A stretch of DNA of 6,869 nt, taken from contig JAQZAY010000203.1 in the NCBI GenBank assembly GCA_029239415.1, forward strand, positions 1 through 6,869. The letters are read 5' to 3'. Source of the stretch: Pseudomonas sp. Its GTDB lineage: Bacteria > Pseudomonadota > Gammaproteobacteria > Pseudomonadales > Pseudomonadaceae. How positions within the stretch are numbered: position 1 is the first letter of the stretch; each line of letters opens with the position of its first letter. Made by a program: the position numbers and the translations under genes. The notes under the pieces were generated by a model. That model was given only the letters and a program-made list of their open reading frames with translations. It searched no databases and was not told where the DNA came from. Of this stretch, positions 1 through 5,229 are shown one piece after another.

Positions 1-572
1 CCGCGCTGCCCGTAGTGAAGCACCTCCGGGCCTTCGTGCATCTGCCGGCCAATGCCATGCCCACAGTATTCGCGCACCACGTTGTAGCCGGCGGCCTCGG
101 CGTGGGCCTGGATGGCGTGGCCGACGTCGCCGAGGGTGGCGCCGGGACGGACTTGCTCGATGCCTTTCCACATGGCGTCGTAAGTCGTGTCGACCAGGCG
201 GCGGGCGTCATCGTCGATCTTGCCGATGCAGTACATCTTCGAGGAGTCGGCAATGTAGCCGCCTTGTTCAAGGGTGATGTCCACGTTGACGATCGAACCT
301 TCGGCGAGGAACTCGCTGGCGTTGGGCATGCCGTGGCAGACCACATGGTCGACCGATGTATTCAAGGAGTAGGGGAAACCGTACTGGCCCTTGCTGGCCG
401 GTCGAGCCTTGAGCGTCTCGACGATGAAGGCATCGGCGCGGTCGTTGATCTGCAGGGTACTGACGCCGGCGCGGATAAAGCCGTCGAGGTCGGCGAACAC
501 CTGGGCCAGCAGTTGGCCGGCGCGGCGCATCAGTGCCAGTTGGGCGGCGTCCTTGATGATGACTTTGTTCAC
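1..572 (-). CDS. map: Type I methionine aminopeptidase, C-terminus cut by the window edge
   Basis: Removes the N-terminal methionine from new proteins in the cytoplasm, using a two-metal centre. The 190 visible codons cover the first part of the pita-bread fold; the family is usually about 250-265 residues. Visible active-site residues are His80 (in VVCHGMP), metal ligands Asp98 (in VNVDITL) and Asp109 (in ADSSKMY), and His172 (in EYCGHGIG). These correspond to His79, Asp97, Asp108 and His171 of E. coli Map. The two glutamate ligands lie beyond position 1. The start is a GTG at 572-570, preceded by AAGGAG at 586-581 with an 8-base spacing. The GTG overlaps the stop of the upstream ParD-like gene in a GTGA, so the two are probably translationally coupled. 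Pseudomonads usually carry another map near rpsB, so this may be a second paralogue; that is inference from context. An in-frame internal ATG at codon 15 is a less likely start. Confidence 0.95.
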   Translation of the reverse strand, partial: MNKVIIKDAAQLALMRRAGQLLAQVFADLDGFIRAGVSTLQINDRADAFIVETLKARPASKGQYGFPYSLNTSVDHVVCHGMPNASEFLAEGSIVNVDITLEQGGYIADSSKMYCIGKIDDDARRLVDTTYDAMWKGIEQVRPGATLGDVGHAIQAHAEAAGYNVVREYCGHGIGRQMHEGPEVLHYGQR

Positions 573-772
573 TGGATCAGCTCCTTGAGGCTGGCTTGCT
601 CCTGACGCAACAGCTGGCGCAGCAGTTCCTGGTAGTTGGACTGGGGATTGAGCTCGGCGAGCATGCCGATACGGATCCAGAACTCGGCCTGGGCGTTGAT
701 CGAACGCGACAACACAGCGCTGGCGACGCGGATGTCCTCGTGCAGGTCGTCGGCAATCTTGACGATGCCCAT
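569..772 (-). CDS. ParD-like ribbon-helix-helix antitoxin-family protein
   Basis: A 67-residue protein resembling the ParD_like family, small DNA-binding proteins related to type II antitoxins. The N-terminus (GIVKIADDLHEDIRVASAVLSRS) reads as a beta strand (about residues 2-6), then helix A (8-21) and helix B (about 24-39), the order of a ribbon-helix-helix dimer. The tail (about 45-67, ELLRQLLRQEQASLKEL) is amphipathic and could be the toxin- or partner-binding part. ATG start at 772-770 with AGGAG at 783-779, 6 bases away. No ParE/RelE-like toxin follows; the next gene is map, overlapped by 4 bases. The AT-rich palindrome at 787-812 just upstream is a natural candidate for its own operator. 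The family assignment is fairly secure. A true antitoxin role is not supported by any toxin in the window, and it may simply be a regulator of the map operon. Confidence 0.8.
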   Translation of the reverse strand: MGIVKIADDLHEDIRVASAVLSRSINAQAEFWIRIGMLAELNPQSNYQELLRQLLRQEQASLKELIQ

Positions 773-786
773 GTGCTACTCCTGAA

Positions 787-812
787 TATATGAAACGTAT
801 CTGAATCATATA
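787..812. promoter_or_regulatory. AT-rich palindrome, candidate operator/promoter of the ParD-like/map operon
   Basis: TATATGA at 787-793 and its exact reverse complement TCATATA at 806-812 flank a 12-base spacer. The dyad lies 15-40 bases upstream of the ParD-like start codon, in the only AT-rich patch of this intergenic region. On the minus strand it includes TATATT- and TATGAT-like hexamers that could be -10 elements, but no convincing -35 is visible. Ribbon-helix-helix proteins commonly bind such short inverted repeats over their own promoters, so autorepression is a reasonable inference. Confidence 0.45.
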
Positions 813-849
813 CTCCTGCTGCTTTGGTGCGCTACCTCTTGGTGCGCTG

Positions 850-866
850 GTCACCCAATCAGTGCA
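850..866 (+). promoter_or_regulatory. Tentative NtrC-binding site upstream of the nitrate reductase promoter
   Basis: The sequence reads TCAC-N7-GTGCA against the NtrC core GCAC-N7-GTGC, with one core mismatch and correct spacing. Its centre is about 147 bases upstream of the predicted sigma-54 start site, a usual enhancer distance. It is weaker than the site at 4929-4945. Two direct copies of TTGGTGCGCT (824-833 and 839-848), each containing a TGGTGC half-site, lie just to its left and may add binding. Confidence 0.35.
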
Positions 867-882
867 AGCCACCGCAGTCCGT

Positions 883-949
883 GCAGGAGGGCGCCTTGTG
901 CCGCGATCGGCCACTGCGGGCCCGATCGCGGGACAAGGCGCGCTCCTGC
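883..949. repeat. Long REP-like inverted repeat
   Basis: Bases 883-910 pair with 922-949 as a 28-base inverted repeat with only two mismatches (890/942 and 900/932), around an 11-base centre. The arms (GGAGGGCGCCTTGTGCCGCG and its partner) resemble the widespread extragenic palindromes of P. putida and P. fluorescens that contain a GGAGC-GCCTTGTG-CGCGAT-type core. It lies between the tentative NtrC site and the sigma-54 element. There is no T-tract on the plus strand, so it is not a plain terminator. The REP assignment is by resemblance to remembered consensus. Confidence 0.65.
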
Positions 950-979
950 CCTGTTCGCGGTGAGGCTGGAAGAGTTGCC

Positions 980-995
980 TGGCCTGACTCTTGCT
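980..995 (+). promoter_or_regulatory. Sigma-54 (RpoN) -24/-12 promoter of the nitrate reductase gene
   Basis: TGGCCTGACTCTTGCT fits the consensus TGGCACG-R-N3-TTGCW at all but two positions. The invariant GG (981-982) and GC (993-994) are exactly 10 bases apart. The predicted transcription start is near 1005, giving a leader of about 120 bases that begins just before the first ANTAR-type hairpin. That position independently supports the call. No sigma-70 promoter was seen between here and the gene. Confidence 0.75.
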
Positions 996-1011
996 GTGGC
1001 TTTGTCATCAA

Positions 1012-1057
1012 GGGCCGTCAACGCAGATGGCCCACCGTTCACGACAAAGGCGCCGTG
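1012..1057 (+). promoter_or_regulatory. Two-hairpin ANTAR-type antiterminator RNA in the nitrate reductase leader
   Basis: P1: bases 1012-1019 pair with 1026-1033 (8 pairs including one G-U) around the hexaloop AACGCA (1020-1025). P2: bases 1040-1045 pair with 1052-1057, with one A-C mismatch, around the hexaloop AAAGGC (1046-1051). Both loops have A at position 1 and G at position 4, the signature bound by ANTAR-domain antiterminators such as NasR and NasT. The linker between the hairpins is 6 bases. P2 is mutually exclusive with the long hairpin whose 5' arm is 1041-1054. The P2 loop is identical to that of the nirB leader. Binding by a NasT homologue encoded elsewhere is inference. Confidence 0.75.
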
Positions 1058-1104
1058 TTGCCCCGCTTGCTTGCGCAAGCCGGGGCAGCCGGCGCCTTTG
1101 TCGT
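1041..1104 (+). terminator. Long leader hairpin competing with P2, possible atypical attenuator
   Basis: Bases 1041-1054 pair perfectly with 1091-1104 (14 pairs). Inside, 1059-1065 pair with 1081-1087, and 1066-1070 pair with 1075-1079 around a TTGC loop. The 3' arm ends in CCTTTGTCGTTCGT, which is only moderately U-rich, and those Us are themselves paired to the A-rich 5' arm. By analogy with the nirB leader this should be the termination form of the attenuator, but as an intrinsic terminator it is weak. It could instead act as a pause or RNA-stability structure. It ends 10 bases before the ribosome binding site, so it does not sequester it. Confidence 0.5.
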
Positions 1105-1114
1105 TCGTGCAGGC

Positions 1115-1119
1115 AGGAG
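1115..1119 (+). promoter_or_regulatory. Ribosome binding site that fixes the nitrate reductase start
   Basis: AGGAG lies 8 bases before the ATG at 1128. This supports starting there rather than at the in-frame GTG at 960, which lies upstream of the sigma-54 element and would place promoter and leader RNA inside the protein. Confidence 0.85.
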
Positions 1120-1127
1120 ATCGGCCG

Positions 1128-4100
1128 ATGAGCAGCAGCCAGGTGCGCAGCGTTTGCCCGTATTGCGGGGTAGGGTGTGGCATTGTCATGACCGTGGAAG
1201 GCCAGAAGATCAGCAAGATCAGCGGCGACAAGCAGCACCCGAGCAATTTCGGGCGCCTGTGCACCAAGGGCCTTACCGCACACCTGCCGCTGGATGCGGG
1301 CGGACGCATGCAGCATGCTTTCGTGCGCCAGCAACACCCCGGCCAGACCGGGATGGATCACGCCATCGAACAGGCCGCCACGCGCCTGCGCGAGATCATC
1401 GACACCCACGGCTCCGATGCCGTGGCGCTCTACCTGTCCGGGCAAATGTCGCTCGAGGCCCAGTACCTGGCCAACAAGCTTGCCAAGGGCTTCATCCGCA
1501 CCTGCCATGTCGAGTCCAATTCCCGCCTGTGCATGGCCAGCGCTGGCAGCGGCTACAAGCTGTCGCTGGGCGCCGACGGCCCGCCCGGTAGCTACCAGGA
1601 CTTCGAGCATGCCGAGGTGTTCCTGGTCATCGGCGCGAACATGGCCGACTGTCATCCGATCCTCTTCCTGCGCCTGCTCGACCGGCTCAAGGCCGGCGCC
1701 CGGCTGATCGTCGTCGACCCGCGACGCAACGCCACGGCCGACAAGGCCGACCTGTTCCTGCAAGTGCGTCCTGGCAGCGACCTGGCGCTGCTCAACGGCC
1801 TGCTGCACCTGTTGCACCAGAACGGCCACACCGACGCCGACTTCATCGACCGGCACACCGAGGGCTGGGAGGCGATGCCCGAGTTCCTGGCCGACTACAC
1901 CCCCGCGCGTGTCGCGGAACTGACAGGCCTTGCCGAAGCCGACATCCGCCAGGCCGCCGCCTGGATCGGTGAATCCAAGGACTGGATGAGCTGCTGGACC
2001 ATGGGCCTGAACCAGAGCATCCACGGCACCTGGCACAGCAACGCCCTGTGCAACCTGCACCTGGCCACTGGCGCGATCTGCCGCCCCGGTAGCGGCCCGT
2101 TTTCCCTAACCGGCCAGCCCAATGCCATGGGGGGCCGCGAAATGGGGTACATGGGCCCAGGTTTGCCAGGGCAGCGATCGGCACTGGTGGACGACGACCG
2201 GGCCTTCGTCGAGCAGCAGTGGCGCCTGGCCCCGGGCAGCCTGCGCGCCGAAGGCGGCGAGGGCACCGTGGCGATGTTCGAGCAGATGGCCCAGGGACAC
2301 ATCAAGGCCTGCTGGATCATCTGCAGCAACCCGGTGGCCAGCGTCGCCAACCGCCAGCAGGTGATCGACGGCCTGCAGCGTGCCGAGCTGGTGATCACCC
2401 AGGACGCCTTCCTCGACACCGAGACCAACCGCTACGCCGACATCCTCTTGCCCGCCGCGTTGTGGGCCGAAGGCGAGGGCGTGATGATCAACAGCGAGCG
2501 CAACCTCACCCTGATGCCGCGTGCCGTGCCCGCGCCCGGCGAGAGTCTGCCCGACTGGCAGATCATCGCGCGCATTGCCTGCGCCATGGGCTACGCCGAG
2601 GCGTTCACCTATGCCGATGCCGAGGCAGTGTTCGACGAAATCCGCCAGTTTCACAACCCCGCCACCGGCTACGACCTGCGCGGTATCGACTACGCCCGGC
2701 TGCGCGAGAAACCGCGCCAGTGGCCTAGCGCCCCAAGCCGCGAGGATGACCGCAGCCCGCTGCGCTACCGCAACGACGGCCTCAGCCAGACCTTGCTGGA
2801 ACACGACGGCCAGCGCCCCGCGCTGGCCTTCCCGACCTCCAATGGCCGCGCGCGCTTCTTCGCCCGTCCCTGGATGCCGCCGGCCGAGCTGCCCGATGAT
2901 GATTTTCCCCTGGTGCTCAATACCGGCCGCGTGCAGCACCAGTGGCACACCCTGACCAAGACCGGCAAGGTGCCCTCGCTGAACAAGCTCGACCCCGGTC
3001 CCTTCGTCGAGATCCACCCCGACGACGCCGCCCGCCTGGGCATCGCCGAAAAGGACCAGGTGGCGATCCGCTCGCGCCGTGGCCAGGCCGTATTGCCGGC
3101 CAAGGTCAGCGCGCGGGTGCTGCCTGGCAACTGCTTTGCCCCGTTTCACTGGAACGATGTGTACGGCGAGCAATTGGCGATCAACGCCGTCACCTGCGAC
3201 GCCGTCGACCCGCTATCGCTGCAGCCGGCCTTCAAGCACTGCGCCGTGGCCCTGAGCCGGGTCAGCGGCGAGCGTATCGCAACCCTTGAGCTTGCTCCAG
3301 AAACCGCAGTGATTGCTGCCCTGGACGCCCACCGTGTGCTCTGGGCTTCGCAGACTGGCAATGGCGAGGCGCTGGCCGAACGCTGTGCCGCACGCCTGCG
3401 CGACTGCGGTCTGGCGGTAGAGCTCAGCTGCATGGAGGCAGTCACCCCGCATCACTTGCAAGGCGCGGCCAGCGTGCTGTTGATCACCAGTACCTTTGGC
3501 GACGGCGAGGCACCAGACAGCGGCGCGGCGTTCTGGCAAGCCCTGCAGGCCGATGAGGCGAGCTGCGCCGACCTGCCCTACGCGGTACTGGCCCTGGGCG
3601 ACTCCAGTTATGAGCAGTTCTGCGGCTTCGGCCGCCGTCTGGACCAGCGCCTGGCCGAGCTGGGCGGCCAGCGGCTGCTGCAGCGGGTCGACTGCGAACC
3701 GGACTATGACGAAGCCTTTGCCCAATGGCTGGATGCGCTGCTGCCCGCGCTTGGCCAGACAGCGGTCCCGACCGGCGCGCCAGGCCCGGTCAATGCGGCC
3801 CGCTACAGCAAGCACCAGCCCTGGCACGCGCCACTACTGGAAAACCGGCTGCTCAATGGTGCAGGCGCCAGCAAGGAAACACGCCAGCTGGTGTTCGACT
3901 TGAGCGGCAGTGATTTCACTTACGAAGCCGGCGATGCGCTCGGCGTCTGGCCGCGCAACTGCCCGGCCCTGGTGCAGGAGCTGCTTGGCCTGATGCAGCT
4001 CGACGGACAGTCACTCGTCCAGCTCGACGATCTGCCTGCGATGTCCCTGGCGGCGGCGCTGGAGTCGCATTTCGAAATCGCCCGCATCACCCACCAGCAG

Positions 4101-4904
4101 CTCGAAGCCTTCAGCCAGCAGCCAGGCGGTGACGACCTGCACCGACTGCTGCAGCCCGGGCTCAAGGGCGAACTGAAGTCCTGGTTGTGGGGCCGGCAGC
4201 TGGCCGATGTGCTGCGCGAGTTTCCCCAGTCGCTGCCGCTGGCCTCCTGGCTCTCGCTGCTCAAGCCGCTGCAGCCGCGACTGTATTCGATCAGCTCCAG
4301 CCCCAAGGCGCACCCGCAGCAGGTGCACCTGACTGTCTCGACTGTGCGCTATGGCCAGCGCAAAGGGGTGTCCTCGACGTTTCTTGCCGACCGGGCGAGC
4401 GATGTGCGGGTGGCGATCTTCCCGCAGCCATCGAAGCACTTTCGTCTGCCCGAGGACGACAGCGTGCCGGTCATCATGGTCGGACCAGGGACCGGTGTCG
4501 CGCCGTTCCGGGCTTTCCTCGAAGAACGCGAGGCGCGAGGTGCCAGCGGGCGCAACTGGTTGTTCTTCGGTGAGCAGCGTGAGGGATGCGACTTTTATTA
4601 CCGCGAGCAGCTGCAGGCCTGGCAGGCCAGCGGCCACCTGCGGCTGGATACGGCGTTTTCCCGGGATCAGGCGCAGAAGATCTATGTCCAGCAGCGTATG
4701 CTCGAACAAGGCGCGCAGCTCTGGCAGTGGCTGGAGGAGGGCGCGTACTTCTACGTGTGTGGCGACGCAGAGCGCATGGCCAAGGACGTCGACGCGGCGC
4801 TGCGGCAGGTGGTGGCCGAGCAGGGCGGGATGAGCGACGAGGCCGCAGCCGCCTATGTCGCCGAGCTTGGCAAGGCCAAGCGCTACAGGCGCGATGTCTA
4901 TTGA
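1128..4904 (+). CDS. Assimilatory nitrate reductase fused to a CysJ-type NADPH flavoprotein
   Basis: A single 1258-residue cytoplasmic protein that should reduce nitrate to nitrite with electrons from NADPH. Residues 1-709 are a molybdopterin oxidoreductase: an N-terminal [4Fe-4S] site (Cys10, Cys13, Cys17, Cys45, then Lys47), likely molybdenum ligand Cys135 in NSRLCMASA, and a dinucleotide-binding domain from about 593 (FPLVLNTGR) to 705. Residues about 735-877 are a flavodoxin domain with the FMN loop SQTGNGE (741-747), STFGDGE (788-794) and LGDSSYEQF (823-831). From about 890 the FAD/NADPH reductase half follows: RLYSISS (1051-1057), GVSST (1080-1084), GPGTGVAPFR (1119-1128), SRDQ...KIYVQ, CGDAERMAKDV (from 1211) and the C-terminal RYRRDVY. 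No signal peptide or Tat motif is present. The fusion replaces the separate reductase subunit and the C-terminal [2Fe-2S] domain of many NasA proteins. This architecture is annotated in Pseudomonas as bifunctional nitrate reductase/sulfite reductase flavoprotein. The CysJ half most likely serves nitrate reduction only, since no CysI is nearby. Confidence 0.95.
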   Translation: MSSSQVRSVCPYCGVGCGIVMTVEGQKISKISGDKQHPSNFGRLCTKGLTAHLPLDAGGRMQHAFVRQQHPGQTGMDHAIEQAATRLREIIDTHGSDAVALYLSGQMSLEAQYLANKLAKGFIRTCHVESNSRLCMASAGSGYKLSLGADGPPGSYQDFEHAEVFLVIGANMADCHPILFLRLLDRLKAGARLIVVDPRRNATADKADLFLQVRPGSDLALLNGLLHLLHQNGHTDADFIDRHTEGWEAMPEFLADYTPARVAELTGLAEADIRQAAAWIGESKDWMSCWTMGLNQSIHGTWHSNALCNLHLATGAICRPGSGPFSLTGQPNAMGGREMGYMGPGLPGQRSALVDDDRAFVEQQWRLAPGSLRAEGGEGTVAMFEQMAQGHIKACWIICSNPVASVANRQQVIDGLQRAELVITQDAFLDTETNRYADILLPAALWAEGEGVMINSERNLTLMPRAVPAPGESLPDWQIIARIACAMGYAEAFTYADAEAVFDEIRQFHNPATGYDLRGIDYARLREKPRQWPSAPSREDDRSPLRYRNDGLSQTLLEHDGQRPALAFPTSNGRARFFARPWMPPAELPDDDFPLVLNTGRVQHQWHTLTKTGKVPSLNKLDPGPFVEIHPDDAARLGIAEKDQVAIRSRRGQAVLPAKVSARVLPGNCFAPFHWNDVYGEQLAINAVTCDAVDPLSLQPAFKHCAVALSRVSGERIATLELAPETAVIAALDAHRVLWASQTGNGEALAERCAARLRDCGLAVELSCMEAVTPHHLQGAASVLLITSTFGDGEAPDSGAAFWQALQADEASCADLPYAVLALGDSSYEQFCGFGRRLDQRLAELGGQRLLQRVDCEPDYDEAFAQWLDALLPALGQTAVPTGAPGPVNAARYSKHQPWHAPLLENRLLNGAGASKETRQLVFDLSGSDFTYEAGDALGVWPRNCPALVQELLGLMQLDGQSLVQLDDLPAMSLAAALESHFEIARITHQQLEAFSQQPGGDDLHRLLQPGLKGELKSWLWGRQLADVLREFPQSLPLASWLSLLKPLQPRLYSISSSPKAHPQQVHLTVSTVRYGQRKGVSSTFLADRASDVRVAIFPQPSKHFRLPEDDSVPVIMVGPGTGVAPFRAFLEEREARGASGRNWLFFGEQREGCDFYYREQLQAWQASGHLRLDTAFSRDQAQKIYVQQRMLEQGAQLWQWLEEGAYFYVCGDAERMAKDVDAALRQVVAEQGGMSDEAAAAYVAELGKAKRYRRDVY

Positions 4905-4928
4905 AAAATGCCCCAAGTCAGGGAGCGG

Positions 4929-4945
4929 TGCACCACGATGGTACG
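4929..4945 (+). promoter_or_regulatory. NtrC-binding site upstream of the nirB promoter
   Basis: TGCACCACGATGGTACG matches the NtrC consensus TGCACYA-N3-TGGTGCA at 12 of 14 fixed positions. It starts 25 bases after the stop of the nitrate reductase gene, and its centre is about 168 bases upstream of the predicted nirB transcript start, suitable for a sigma-54 enhancer. It implies induction of nirB under nitrogen limitation. Confidence 0.65.
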
Positions 4946-4990
4946 ACTCCATGGATTGTGCTCGTGGAACCAGGGTCCAGTTCGAACAGG

Positions 4991-5033
4991 CCCGGCCTTA
5001 GACCTGAGGGCGGAACCGCAGCGAAGAGGCCGG
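4991..5033. repeat. Degenerate P. putida-type REP palindrome
   Basis: The right part ends in GCGAAGAGGCCGG (5021-5033), the conserved end of the common P. putida REP read in reverse complement, preceded by a partly matching GAGGGCGGAACCGC stretch. Bases 4992-4998 (CCGGCCT) pair with 5027-5033 (AGGCCGG), so the whole forms an extended dyad. No T-tract follows on either strand. It lies between the NtrC site and the sigma-54 element. The assignment rests on memory of the REP consensus. Confidence 0.55.
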
Positions 5034-5079
5034 TACTGACACAGCAGTGGCTCCCAGGGCCTGCACGCTGAACTGGAGT

Positions 5080-5095
5080 TGGCACGCTACCTGCT
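5080..5095 (+). promoter_or_regulatory. Sigma-54 (RpoN) -24/-12 promoter of nirB
   Basis: TGGCACGCTACCTGCT carries a perfect TGGCACG -24 block and CTGCT at -12. GG (5081-5082) and GC (5093-5094) are exactly 10 bases apart. The predicted start is near 5106, so the whole ANTAR/terminator leader (5112-5206) would be transcribed. The gene therefore has its own nitrogen-regulated promoter and does not depend on read-through from the upstream gene. Confidence 0.85.
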
Positions 5096-5111
5096 TTGAA
5101 CACTCCACAAC

Positions 5112-5180
5112 GGCCCCGCCGGTCAACGTCGATCGACACCCGGGCCCATAACATGATGAACACCAGGCAAAGGCGCCTGG
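5112..5180 (+). promoter_or_regulatory. Two-hairpin ANTAR-type antiterminator RNA in the nirB leader
   Basis: P1: bases 5120-5124 pair with 5131-5135 around the hexaloop AACGTC (5125-5130). A lower helix, 5112-5116 with 5142-5146, can extend it across an internal loop. P2: CCAGGC (5163-5168) pairs perfectly with GCCTGG (5175-5180) around the hexaloop AAAGGC (5169-5174). Both loops have A at position 1 and G at position 4, as in ANTAR target RNAs. The 3' arm of P2 forms part of the 5' arm of the terminator, so P2 and the terminator cannot coexist. This is the layout described for NasT-controlled antitermination of nitrate and nitrite assimilation genes, including nirBD of P. aeruginosa. The NasS/NasT genes are not in the window. 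Confidence 0.85.
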
Positions 5181-5206
5181 AGCTTCGGCTCCAGGCGTTT
5201 TTTTTT
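5174..5206 (+). terminator. Intrinsic terminator/attenuator in the nirB leader
   Basis: A perfect 10-base-pair stem, 5174-5183 with 5188-5197, is capped by a stable TTCG tetraloop and followed by nine Ts (5198-5206); three As at 5169-5171 can pair with part of the T run. It lies downstream of the nirB promoter and 24 bases before the nirB ATG, so it should act as a regulated attenuator of nirB. It will also stop any transcript arriving from the nitrate reductase gene, for which no closer terminator is visible. Confidence 0.93.
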
Positions 5207-5229
5207 GCACCCGTGATCGAGGACCGTCC

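Noticed and set aside
15..605. Plus-strand open frame opposite map
   Set aside because: The minus strand reads as Map with active-site residues in place; the plus frame is its antisense shadow.
883..949. Small RNA gene or CRISPR-like repeat
   Set aside because: There is a single inverted repeat without spacers, no promoter pointing into it and no T-tract. A REP-like palindrome is the simpler reading.
960..1127. N-terminal extension of the nitrate reductase from the in-frame GTG at 960 (56 more residues)
   Set aside because: It would start before the sigma-54 element and include leader RNA structures. The extra residues precede the normal family start, and AGGAG at 1115-1119 supports the ATG at 1128.
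1008..3173. Long minus-strand open frames inside the nitrate reductase gene (1008-2060 and 2106-3173)
   Set aside because: They are shadows of the plus-strand gene, whose frame has continuous domain matches. No ribosome binding site or family resemblance was seen for the minus frames.
1128..4904. Two separate genes joined by sequencing error (nasA plus cysJ)
   Set aside because: The frame is open throughout with no internal start or ribosome binding site evident at the junction (about residues 709-735), and the same fusion is annotated in other pseudomonads.
5174..5206. Simple end-of-gene terminator for the nitrate reductase gene
   Set aside because: It lies 270 bases after that stop codon and downstream of the nirB sigma-54 promoter, and its 5' arm overlaps an ANTAR hairpin. 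A regulated nirB attenuator explains it better, although it would also stop read-through.
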